In this document: one piece after another, positions 49,440 to 59,300 of the stretch
Numbering within the stretch: position 1 is the stretch's first letter
Layout: each line of letters begins with the position of its first letter
Assembly: GCA_029207755.1 (NCBI GenBank)
Contig: JARCOQ010000001.1
Span: 90,259,637-90,323,636, forward strand
Length of the DNA stretch: 64,000 bases
Reading direction: 5' to 3'
From: Chamaea fasciata
Lineage: Eukaryota; Chordata; Aves; Passeriformes; Sylviidae
Position numbers and translations under genes: made by a program
Notes under the pieces: generated by a model
The model's database searches: none
What the model saw: only the letters and a program-made list of their open reading frames with translations
Told to the model about the DNA's origin: nothing

Positions 49440-50254
49440 GAGGTTTGTTTTCAGTTTTGTCTTTCGCATTTTTTCCGGAGTTTACAACTTTGCAGAACAT
49501 CCCCTTCCAACCAATCTATACCCTGTGAGAAATCCAGTCTCTTTTCCTTGTCTGATTCAGATGGTTATTACAGCTGCAGTGCAGTGACCATTGTCACCTC
49601 TCTATGAACCATTCACTCAGGACTTGGACTCAGTCATCCTTCCTACTCAGAATATTCAGTGAAATTTGTGAAATCTAGCTAATCAGTTGATGAACATCAT
49701 AAGAGCTTCTGTTCCTGCAGGGGCTCAAAATCTTCTACAGACCCTTGAGAGCTGGAACAGATACATAGGTGCAGATCTTGCAAAACCTCTTTTACCTGAG
49801 TTGGGTGTGGAAAATAGGGGCAGGTCCAATTATTGGAGCACCCTTATTGCTGGTTCCATCCCTTTTCCTATCTCATTCTTTCATCTTGAAATTCTGAGGC
49901 TTTGAGTTGGTCAGTGGGAGCTATGAGACTGAGGAAGAAAAATATTCTTGAGAAGACAGGAAGGGAACACCAGGATCATTCAGGTCCTGATACCTGTCTG
50001 AGACAGTGACTACATGTGACAATAATCATCAGCCTCCTGAAAGAGTTGAGAATACCACTGGGTATGCTGTCCTGAGGTATGAGATTTCCAAGATCCGTCC
50101 ATTTCAATGGAGAATTGTAAAGGTTGGGGCTGGGACAAAGGGAATGGATAAGAAAGAGCCATAAGAAAGGACTCCATAGGCCAGGTTAAGAAGGCGTTTT
50201 ATGGACTCATTCATACAGAAACTTTCAGAGAACAGAAAACAGGGCACTGCGACG
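49440..50254. other. Intron sequence, no gene seen
   Basis: Part of the last intron of the minus-strand gene, between the tRNA and the LTR. No retroviral gag, pol or env frame is recognisable beside the LTR. Confidence 0.5.
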
Positions 50255-50460
50255 TGTTAAAATTTTGTTTCACACAGGAAACTGACTCACTTTCACAAGA
50301 CACAATGAGTTCTGAGGCGTCTGTAAGAAGCTTTATTAAAGAAAAGATTAGAGGGTTTTATATGTTTACATTAGACGAGATGACATTAGGGATCTAAATC
50401 CCAAAGCTCATGCAAAGCTTCTCATGCAAAGCATCTCCTCATGCAAAGTGCAGTGCTAAG
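50255..50460 (-). mobile_element. Endogenous retrovirus LTR (3' part clear, likely solo)
   Basis: On the minus strand the order is three copies of CTTTGCATGAG (enhancer-like), a TATA box TATAAAA (50362-50356), AATAAA (50337-50332) only about 20 bases further, a TTCTTACAG stretch and a U5-like end closing with TTTTAACA at 50255. The short TATA-to-AATAAA spacing is the arrangement seen in avian alpharetrovirus LTRs. No primer-binding site beginning TGG follows the terminal CA, so it is probably a solo or truncated LTR. The upstream (right) edge is uncertain: a TGTTGTAC at about 50682-50675 could be the start and would mirror the end, but I found no target-site duplication. Confidence 0.55.
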
Positions 50461-51873
50461 CTGAACAAAGGTAGAAGGAGTTGGCAATTTTTTTCAGTTG
50501 CTTACCTTTCATTGTGCTTAGTAAAAAATATTTGATAGTAGCTGGAGTCAAATACATCAAGAAACAGCTAGAATGAATAATAAAGTGATTATATGTAATT
50601 CCAATATTTTGAAAGTTTGGTTGTGTTTTTTTTTTTTTACTAATTAGCGTCAGATCAATGGCCATCGATCATAGTACAACACTGGTTTTCTTTGTCCTTC
50701 CAAATCCAGCTGCATTAATTCCCCTTCAGCCTACGAAGCAGCACAGACTTACAGCCTCATAACCATAATGGGTTTTCAGCACAGGGAGGCACAGGACAGG
50801 AGGAGGCAGTTCTGCCTCTCCTCCCAGCAACAAAACTGGCTCACCAGGCTGTGGGGGTGGGGTCGGCAGGTCCTTCATTTATTCCTTCATGGGTCCTCCC
50901 ACAGTGAGGTGGGGTTGCAAAGGCAGGAGTGAGAGACACAAGCAAATTCCTTTGCAGTCCTGACAGGACTCCTACAGAGGAGGGTGCACAGCAGCATCAT
51001 CTTCAGTGGGAATCTGCCAGTTAGTTTATATGAGGAGCAGAGAGGGGTATGAGCCTTGGTGATCCCACAGGAGGAACTCAGGTATATTTGTAACTAACCT
51101 GGATTAGAAATTTGTCCCAAGACGCTTGGGACAGCTTTCCTCCTCACAATGTACCTTTTATGGTCTTGGTGAGCAAAGTAGGAACCTTTCCATGATTCGT
51201 GACTTTAATTGCTACGATAAGCCTGAAAGCTGCCAATAATCACGCCATGTGAATCCTTGTACTTGTGTCAGGGAAGAGACCAATGCTTTCCCTGAGAGAG
51301 GGGAATGGTGGTGACTGATGGGCAGTCTGGCTGCCTCACAGGTGTTTTATTGATGTGCAGATCATTCCTGACTTAATATTTCAGTCTGGGTTGTACAAGG
51401 TATGATGGAAACAAGAATCAAGGGGGAAAGTTAGAAGTAGGTTTACATTGCAAGTGGTGTTCCTTCTGTGGTTGAAGAGGGTGAGTTGTTCCAGTATGGA
51501 TTCACCCTCATATTGCTGCACACCAGTGGATAGCTGAGGCCTGTGAAGAACACCACCTGATGCGGTTAGCTTCTGTTATCCCATGGCTGTTCCATTGCCT
51601 GCTATTTCAGCTGCCATGGCTGCCCCCATAACTTGATGCTATAACAACTCTGACTCCGTGTCTTTCTCTTCAATAACATTCACACAAGGTAATTTTATAA
51701 AGTAAGTTCCAGCAATTGTAGCCATCAAGCCAGAAATATGAATTTAAATAAAGTACTGGTGGCTTTCTCACACGTGTGTGGTGGGAAGTATTTAAAAACT
51801 GTATTGTCTTTTTTGATTATGGGCTTCAGCTTTTCCTTTAATATTGAACAAGCTTCCCTACACAGACAAATAC
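50461..51873. other. Intron sequence, no gene seen
   Basis: The rest of the last intron of the minus-strand gene. The part up to about 50682 may belong to the LTR. A segment near 51650-51680 (CTGACTCCGTGTCTTTCTCT) resembles retroviral U5 sequence but is too short to call. Confidence 0.4.
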
Positions 51874-51944
51874 CTCTGATTCATCAGACATTTTGAAGGT
51901 TGCTCTGTCCTTGTCTGAGGAATGGCACTCCACAAGTCAAACTT
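51874..51944 (-). CDS. Unrecognised gene, penultimate coding exon
   Basis: A 71-base exon on the minus strand has acceptor CATCTTTGTTTCAG and donor CAGAG|GTATTT. It is entered in phase 0 from the exon ending at 52104 and read as KFDLWSAIPQTRTEQ…CLMNQ, leaving AG for the next exon. The other frame contains a TGA, and only the phase-0 reading joins both neighbours. The intron to its upstream neighbour is 159 bases, typical of bird genes. No motif is recognised. Confidence 0.75.
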
Positions 51945-52103
51945 CTGAAACAAAGATGTAACCAGCTGAGGACATGATAGACCAGCAATAGTACACTCCC
52001 ATTAGACAAGATAGTGTTTGTTATCAGTGGCATGAGTGGGACTTTCTTTCCCTTTCCTAAACACTTTTTGTCTTCTTCTTTCACCTCTTGTCCCTAATCA
52101 AAC

Positions 52104-52347
52104 CTTTAACCTATCATCTAGTTTAGAAGCAGCACACTGCCTAGTGAAGAAATCAAAGCTCACACAGTTGGCGTAAACATGTTGCAAAATATCTTTCTCC
52201 CCCAAGGAAAGAGCAATGCTTGCATTTCCATAGGACAGCTTGGTGAGTTGGATCCAGTCATCTGTGCCCACAGTTCTTTTTACGTGGTTGTTTTGCACCT
52301 TCGGTAAGCAGCGTTCCATGGTTTGACTGGTCTCCTCTGTGCTCATC
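52104..52347 (-). CDS. Unrecognised gene, internal exon
   Basis: A 244-base exon on the minus strand has acceptor AAGTTACTTTCAG and donor TTAAAG|GTTTGA. Its first base completes an Arg codon left by the preceding exon, and the exon ends in phase 0. The product begins MSTEETSQTMERCL and includes DDWIQLTKLSYGNASIALSL and SFDFFTRQCAASKLDDRLK. The initial ATG lies one base inside the exon, so it could also serve as an alternative start, but the open phase-matched exon upstream argues that it is internal. The composition is ordinary soluble protein, with no membrane segment or recognised domain. Confidence 0.8.
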
Positions 52348-52607
52348 CTGAAAGTAACTTTTTGTTAAAAATTAAAAGTGCAGTTTTGGCACTGGCATAA
52401 CTCCAGGTTCTCAGTTGTACTTGCATCGAATGACTGTGTATTTTGAGCTTTGTTTTGATCTTCCAATACAAATGAATCCCAGCTTCACTCTAGACACCTG
52501 TTTTTTTTCACCTGGTTGCACCAAAGCTGTGTTGCAGGGATTGCTTATTCAGGCACAGTGTGAAACAACTGAGCAAAGCAGGGTCTGCCTAGGGATATTT
52601 GATTAAC

Positions 52608-52900
52608 CTTATAGAAATTTCAGAAGATGCTGGGTAATCTCCAAATTTTGGATGTGAGCTGCATGCTCTGGTGTCAGGTTTCAGCCCAGAAATGTAGTGC
52701 TGCATCAGTGATAGCACTGAAGCCTTAACTTTGTACTGAGCCCACTGCTTTCCTTTGAGAACTGTAGCATTTTTCTGCTGTCGTTGCTCTCTTGTAGCCA
52801 CCTGTTGCCTCTGGTCATGCAGATTTAGATAAAGCTCTCTGTACAGGGTCATATCTTTGTAAAGTTTCTTATTATGGCAAGGAAAACACGGTCCTGATTC
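52608..52900 (-). CDS. Unrecognised gene, internal exon
   Basis: A 293-base exon on the minus strand. The acceptor is ATTATTCCAGACAG: two AGs lie four bases apart and only the second keeps the frame open, the first giving a stop within a few codons. The donor is ATAAG|GTTAAT, leaving phase 2. The product starts ESGPCFPCHNKKLYKDM, continues through a charged, probably helical stretch (LYLNLHDQRQQVATREQRQQ, then VLKGKQWAQYKVKASVLSL) and ends ASSEISI. A CPxC-like CFPC pair is visible but there is no clear zinc-finger spacing. The 260-base intron to the next exon is in matching phase. Confidence 0.8.
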
Positions 52901-53751
52901 CTGTCTGGAATAATAATATAAAATCAGTAGCAACAACTGCACAATTCCCTTACAGCTCTAGAGGTAGAATCATGGCAATTAAAATAATGTGCAATTAAGG
53001 GGAGCTTGAAAAAGCTTTTAAATCCAGGAAGCAAGTCAAGATGCTTTGCTGATGATTTGCTAGTTTGTAGAAATTGCATGTGGTTGCAAATTGGTTTGCT
53101 TTTACCATGAAGTAGAACTATTCTCCAGTGTGTGTTTAGCTGAATTTATGAAAAGCATCTCAGCATGGCTGGAAATGACCAACAGTAGTTGCTGCCTTTA
53201 CTTGCATCCACCAGACCACATAGATTTACAGCAAACTAAGCAACTGTTTGCACATTTCTTCAGGCCTTCTTAACCACCCTCTAACAACCAATTTTTCTTT
53301 TTCCTATTGTCGTTGTTATAATCAGGCCTTGATAAGTATTGCTGCCAGAGACACCCAATCAGTCCCGTGCTATCATCTGGATATGATTAGAGTCCTCAGG
53401 ACAGATTGAAGCCATTTGATCGCATTGATTACTTCCTTATTTCAGGTTGTACCATTTCACCATTTACTGATTTAAAATTCTTGCCTCATTTAAGAGGGTA
53501 CATTTTTTTTACATTGTAAATAACAAAATCTATTTTGTTGTGTGAGTCAAAATAAGCTTTGAAGTTTGTGGCTTTGTAATTTGAAAGTCATCTGGAGAGT
53601 GTATGCTTTCTTGTCATCTTTAATCAATGCACTATGATCAATTATCATATCAAAGTGTTCAATTACTCCTTAGTGCAGAGGTGCTGTAGCTGTTTGGCCT
53701 AATTTCCTAGAAGATTCTCAGCATTCTCACTGCAGCACTGGGGTTACTTAC

Positions 53752-53895
53752 CTGACTACTTAAAGATGTCTGCTGTGAAAATGAAACTGGTACTACTTGA
53801 GCCTCAGCCTCCTCATAGAAAGCAGTGCCATATGCTTCTTCAGCACTGCTGGCCAATTCTGTCTGTCCAGTTTGTGAGCTGGGTGTACTGTGTTG
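53752..53895 (-). CDS. Unrecognised gene, internal exon
   Basis: A 144-base exon (48 codons, phase 0 to 0) on the minus strand has acceptor CTCTTCTTCGGAACTTGCAG and a consensus donor AGTCAG|GTAAGT. The peptide is rich in Ser, Gln, Ala and Glu (QHSTPSSQTGQTELASSAEE… and PVSFSQQTSLSSQ) and looks disordered. It joins in frame to the exon at 52900. Being a multiple of three, it could be skipped without a frameshift. Confidence 0.75.
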
Positions 53896-53979
53896 CTGCA
53901 AGTTCCGAAGAAGAGAGTCTTTGTCTGTGTATCTGTGCTTTTATGCTAAGAATCCTGGCTTTTTTTTTTTTTTTTTCCC

Positions 53980-54103
53980 CTGAATATCAAGAGGTTTCAA
54001 TATTCCCTTTTCATGCAGTATACAACCCTTCCATTTCTCAGGAATTATGGGAGGAAAGTTACTGCTGACTGTTGGGTCCATGGATTTCATGTTTATTTGA
54101 AGG
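53980..54103 (-). CDS. Unrecognised gene, probable exon with abnormal donor
   Basis: A 124-base segment on the minus strand has a strong acceptor CAAATTTTTTTTCTCAG. It is open in the frame starting LQINMKSMDPTVSS and ending ILHEKGILKPLDIQ, with a final CAG codon in phase 0, which is exactly what the exon at 53895 needs. However, the bases after CAG are GGG followed by 16 A, so there is no GT donor. Reading on without splicing reaches a stop after about 12 codons. The internal ATG codons could make this the first coding exon. Either the sequence is wrong at this homopolymer or the splice site is damaged. Confidence 0.5.
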
Positions 54104-54173
54104 CTGAGAAAAAAAATTTGAGGTTTGTTTTGGTTTCTTTTTTTTTCATGATTGCTGTCTAAGTCCCCCAAAC

Positions 54174-54276
54174 CATATAGAAACTTGACAAGATCTGTAT
54201 TTATGAATTAAGAATCTCTCTAAACTCAGAGTTGAGGTGTTGGTCCTCCATATTGCCTTTTTTTGAATATGTGGAG
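54174..54276 (-). CDS. Unrecognised gene, possible exon
   Basis: A 103-base segment on the minus strand has acceptor AGTATATTTTTTAG and a possible donor CTATATG|GTTTGG. It is open from APHIQKKAIWRTNTSTLSLE to HKYRSCQVSI, entered with two bases and leaving two, which matches both neighbours. The donor is weak, and a second one eleven bases earlier (TGTCAA|GTTTCT) would break the phase with the next exon. Confidence 0.4.
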
Positions 54277-54492
54277 CTAAAAAATATACTGATAACTTTA
54301 TGTCAGTATAAGGCTTTTTTGGGGGGATCACTAAGTTTTGAACTCCATACAAACTTTAGTGTATCCATCCTTACATCCTTGTGACATGGAGAGGTACCTA
54401 TGTCCTTTTTTTCATGGAGCACTGTTAGTCCCTAGGATTGCTGCAATTGAGTGATGGGTCCTAGACAGCTGCAGTAGAGCAGGAAAAGTCAC

Positions 54493-54553
54493 CTGAACTA
54501 TCTGAGGATTTGGCTTCTTTGTGTCTTGACCACCCTTCCTTATTTCTCAAGTT
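54493..54553 (-). CDS. Unrecognised gene, weak candidate exon
   Basis: A good donor AGTTCAG|GTGACT ends an open stretch, NLRNKEGWSRHKEAKSSDSS, that leaves one base, as the segment at 54276 needs. The acceptor is poor: the best AG, after AAAAGTTAAG, has no strong pyrimidine tract. The exact start is therefore uncertain. Confidence 0.25.
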
Positions 54554-54883
54554 CTTAACTTTTGGTAAACCATTGACTTAACTCTCTGAGAAACCAGCAA
54601 TGGGTTTTCCCATTATTTTAGTTAGCAACAGCTTTTCAGGCAAAATGATCTCCTTGGTTCCTTCTCCCAGAAAACTATTGAACTACCAATGAATGAAACT
54701 CTAAGAGTATATCGCTGTATTAAATCTTGGAGCATTGACACAACCAGTTTTCCAGCACTGACTCCATGCCAGGAGAGCAGAGTGGTGTGTGGTGGAAGGG
54801 AATGCTCCTGCTGTCATCTAATGGGGAAGGAGGAGAGTGGTGTCAGCCAAGTACGGTTGCTGGTGCAGGAGCCCTACTTGGAG

Positions 54884-54947
54884 ATCCATCCATCCATCCA
54901 TCCATCCATCCATCCATCCATCCATCCATCCATCCATCCATCCATCC
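54884..54947. repeat. (ATCC)16 microsatellite
   Basis: Sixteen perfect ATCC units (64 bases; GGAT on the minus strand). It lies in a probable intron of the minus-strand gene, about 40 bases from a candidate exon. Translations of it give repeated HPSI or WMDG, which are artefacts. Confidence 0.97.
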
Positions 54948-54983
54948 TCTGAGGCATACTGTTGCTTTCCTGCAGGAAGACAC

Positions 54984-55040
54984 CTGTGTGTGGATGGGCC
55001 AGTGCTTGGTCCTTGGTGAGAAATGAGACGGCACGTGTAC
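54984..55040 (-). CDS. Unrecognised gene, candidate small exon
   Basis: A 57-base segment on the minus strand has a good acceptor (CACTGTCCTTTCCTAG) and donor ACACAG|GTGTCT. In phase 0 it reads [19 protein letters not shown] and leaves phase 0, in agreement with the segment at 55248. All three frames are open, so the coding evidence is weak. Confidence 0.3.
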
Positions 55041-55183
55041 CTAGGAAAGGACAGTGAAAAAAGCAGAGAGGACACAAAGCTGTGTTTGAGCCACTTCTCA
55101 TCACGCTGAAGGAAGGAGAGCATAAGTGGCTTTTTGGTGAGAAGGTCTGTAAAAACAAAGCTTTTATCCACATCTCATCTTAC

Positions 55184-55248
55184 CTTTTGAGAAATGTCAA
55201 ACTTGTGATCAACCTTGTGACCTGTCAGAGCTCTCAGCTGAACTGCAG
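55184..55248 (-). CDS. Unrecognised gene, candidate exon
   Basis: A strong donor TCAAAAG|GTAAGA is preceded by an open frame AVQLRALTGHKVDHKFDISQ on the minus strand. The acceptor could be at CTACAG (start 55248) or six bases on at CTGCAG (start 55242); both keep the frame. The third AG, at TTTTACAG (55262), would place a TGA at the exon's start in this frame. Confidence 0.4.
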
Positions 55249-56249
55249 CTGTAGAGATTCACTGTAAAAGGATATAGGCTGCTTCTTATTGTTGATTTTT
55301 AACCATGAGAGTTCCTAAGGGAAATAGCATATAGTAATAACATTTAATGGTCCTCTGATGAGCATCTGGTACTGGGTGTTTTTTTCTTTTAAATTGCATT
55401 AAAATTAAAACTGCATTATTGCAGAGTCCTCATTTCCTGTTACGAGGCGAATTATGATGCTTTATTGATTGGCAAAGCTGTTTCCCATCCTGCATAAGTG
55501 TGGTTAGTGGACAGAATTTAGCTTGCAGACACAGACATGCCCTACCACCCTCCTCAGTTCTGAAAGTTTTTCCCTCTAAATTATTCATAGTGAAACTGCT
55601 GATTCTCAAAATTTAAAACAGAGGAGAAAAGGTATAAAATACTCTCATGTATGCCTTCGTATTAATTTATGTGCTATCACACTGAATAAAAGGAAATAGC
55701 AAGTTAAGCATGTTCAAGAAGCCACATGATGAGTATAATTGATGCATTCAGCCTATAGAACATACATATAATAGTCCATTGTAGTTATGGGATGGGCCAG
55801 CCAATATTTTTGCCTTGGAGATCATTACTTAAGCAGATGACTCTTGACCCTTTTCTTTTAGTGCTTCAAAAAGTTTGCCAGAAAGTACCCTTTTGTGCCA
55901 ATCAGCCTTTAATATCTCTCTCTGAGCAGCCTCAATTTTTCATTTAACTTACTTCTGAATGTTAATCTGCTTTTTATCCCAAGGATCTTTATGAGAAATA
56001 AATTGGAGCCTTTTCAGAAATGCAGTTATAAAAGCTTCTTCCTTACTAGTTGAAAGCTTGCCACAGTATAGCAGCAAGGTATGTGTTGTAAAATGATGTA
56101 AAATTTAACAAAAAGAGAAATCAAAAATAAAAAGGTAATGGTGCAATGCTGGAGAGACATGCTGGGTGTTTCTGTATGGAAACTCTCTGCCCTGTGTATT
56201 CCATGGAAGCATAGGAAATGGCAGCTGATAGGAGATCAAAGAAACTTAC

Positions 56250-56306
56250 ATTTGGAAAGACAAAGATCTACTTTGACAATACTTTGCAGTTCCCATTGGT
56301 CCTCAT
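56250..56306 (-). CDS. Unrecognised gene, candidate exon
   Basis: A 57-base segment on the minus strand with a consensus-strength donor CCAAAT|GTAAGT reads EDQWELQSIVKVDLCLSK after two entry bases and leaves one, matching the segment at 55248. The acceptor (TTGGGGGCAAG) is mediocre. It is the furthest upstream segment I can join by phase. Exons further 5' probably exist to the right but I could not place them. Confidence 0.35.
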
Positions 56307-59300
56307 CTTGCCCCCAAGGTGGGCAATGGGCAGAATAAAGAGAAAAGCTCACAGCCTAAATGGCAAACCACACTAGAGTAGATGGCTTAGATAGGTTCTG
56401 ACTCAGGAAAAGAAGAGTGCTCCCTGAGATCCTGAAGATTGGAGTAGTGCATGAAGCTGGGCTGTTCATTTTGAACCTTGTTGGTGGGAAAAGGGAAGAA
56501 GATAGCAGCAAAGAGAGTGGGCTCCACTGAGGGGACCGATGCACGCTGTTTGCAGGGACAGTTATTGTGTGAATGCTACTGGGTACCCAGCTCTCCCCTG
56601 TGTGTGCAGGGACTGGAAAGAAAATACGTGTTTTAATGTGAGTTGTATTTTCTCTTTCAGGTTTTTTTTCTCATCAACTACCCTCTTTCAAGCAGGGTGC
56701 CAGTAGACCTCTGGAATGAATTATAAGGAAATCCCATAGCCTCCTATAAAACAACAAAAAAGCCTAACGTCAAGGGGAATGATAAGGAATCTTTGGTGAT
56801 TTGAGAACAAATGGAACTTTGAGCCCTTTCCCCACACCACAGTAATTATTGATGAAAAAAACCCCTAAAATATGGCTTTTCTGAAGCCAAGGTGCCAACA
56901 GATTCCTTCCCATTTGTTCTTTTTATGATGAGGCATTTCTCTCCTCAGTGCACATGATGGTACCCACTTTATTAGAAAAACCTACACAATTGATGGCTGC
57001 TTTTTCTTTGCTAGGAAAGACAGACCTTGGCAAATAATTACTTCTTGTTCTTACTCCTAACATCTGTATGACTTATTATTTATAGAGACTTGTAGTAAAA
57101 ATGGGAATGATTTTCTTGACCCAGTAAGTTACAGTTTAAACCAATAAAAGAATAAAGGAAGGGTGCCTAAGAAGAGGACATAAGAAAGGCTTTTGTTTAA
57201 AGACTCACATGCACAGCTAATAGATGTAGCTGGAGAAAAGAGGTAAAATACCTCAGATTAATAACTATGACTTTCTGTTTGCTTATTGCTTTCTAAAAGC
57301 TTTCCCCTCTGTGGACACAGAGCTGTATAGAAGATGAAGTAGTTGCACTCCACATTTTAGTCATCCCAGTAATGACGGCAACATCTCTGTTAACAAACAC
57401 TTGTTCTCCAAGGAAAGCAATCCTCTCTCTTGTATTTCCAAGGGAAAAATGAATCAGGTTCACTTCTTTGTGTTGCCTCTATACTTGCTTTTCCATTCTT
57501 TGCTTCTCTCTGGTTGACCCTTGTTGAATTACTCATGTAAAGCAACAAAATGCTGCTTTAAGTATATAAATCTGGGTCCTCCTGTTTCTTGTGAACAGGT
57601 GCTGCTGAGAAAGTGAAGAAGAAACCTGTCAGGATGCCATAACAAGCACTGTATACCAGAAGCCTACTGGACAGAAAGCCCAGCTCAAACACTGACTTTG
57701 TTTTTGCAGAGCAGGAAACATTGCTCAAATTCATATAGTAAATATTTATTTGTGCGTCACAGGGAGATTTCATGTAAGCTTGGATTATCTGGAAATGAGG
57801 ACAAGGCCTGACGTTTTCTTCCTCATTGCTGTGTAAGCAATTGTGAGTGGTATTTTTCAAGAAAGTCCCTCAGCTTTTGAGTGAGGCAGAAATACATTAC
57901 ATTTGACCTCAATACTGTGTTCTTCAGCAGCTAAAGAGGAAGACCTTTAGGCTGATATTTAAATTTTGGGAAGTGTCCCAGAAGGATAGAGAGAGAGAGA
58001 TGGGCAAAGACCCAGGAAGTAGAGAGAACCAGCAAAGGGAAAAGGCCACACATATGGGAAAGGAGGAGAGGGACAAGGATAAGAGTGGTATCAGGTGTAA
58101 AATCACAATGTGCAAGTACAGGTTGAAAGAAGCCAAAAAAAAGGGTTTTTTTCTTAACTCTGAAGAAGCTCAAAACTAGTCTGAAGTGCATTGATTCTGC
58201 CTCTCTCTTGTGCTTTATACCAGCTCTGTTCCAGAAATTACCATTGCATTTGGCACAAGCAGAAAGACAAGGATCCAGGGAGTCACAGAGACATCCTTAG
58301 CCCTGAAGTCACTCAGGGATGAGGGCTGAAGAACTCAAGCAAAGTAGGGGGAGTCTTGCCATTAATCAGTTGTGTAGAAACAGAGGAATGTGTTACCATT
58401 CACCTATGGCTTTTTCCAGGGCCCTGAATCACAACACTCCTCCCACGTTTTGCAAATGTACGGATGAAGCTTTCCCAGCAATAACCTGGCAGTGGCGTTG
58501 CATTGTCCTCCCTCTTCCCCTTCCACATACCTGGCAGCTCTGCCAGGACCTAGAGCCTGAAGGGTAAATGCCTCATGGGTGCTGCTGGATTGCTTCAGCC
58601 AACAAGCCTGGCAATCTTCTGCTTTTATGAACACTAAGCTCACCTTGGATATTGAAAGAAATGCATTAGCTGGGAAGCATGTTGGGTTTCTTCCAAGGCA
58701 CCAGCATGCTGTGTTGCTGTGCACACCAGCATGGAAACAATTTGCAGGCTGGAGAGCCAGTAAGCTCTCTCTCAAGGAGCTGAGCGACATGCTCTTCTCT
58801 CCCTTCACCTTCAGAGCTATTTCTTTTTCAATCTCTTTTGCTTCAGTTTCACCATCTGAGCTTAAATGTGGCCTTCTGACATGAAGAATCTGGGTGAGTA
58901 GAGCCACATTAGCTGTAAAATCCGTAGCCAATCTTATTTTTTGGCATGAAGATGGCTGTTACAGCATTGTTTTTATTATTCATCAAAAGGAAACTTTTCA
59001 AAGTAAATACATCAAATACCACATAACATAAGCTCTTCCCAACCACTGCTTCCTCTACTTTTTTCTCTTCCCCTACCTCCTATTTTTATAAGTAATCAAG
59101 TTGTTACTCTAGAGTCAATTCCAGGTCATCTTTCATTTGCTCAAAATATATCCTTATTGGCAAGCTATTTTCCCATTATTCAGGAACACACATATTGTTT
59201 TACTTACAGCTGTGTGCTGTATTTTATGTTCTCATGTAAATGTTATGCCTGGATTATCATAACTAGAGCAAACTGGTTTTAGGGCTTGTTGTTGTTATTT

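Noticed and set aside
54689..55173. Several frames with HPSI or WMDG repeats
   Set aside because: They are artefacts of the (ATCC)16 microsatellite.
58404..58931. 175-codon minus-strand open frame
   Set aside because: It spans exon-like and intron-like parts and no single product is recognisable. A sub-segment at 58875-58809 might be an exon, but its phase does not join the placed exons.
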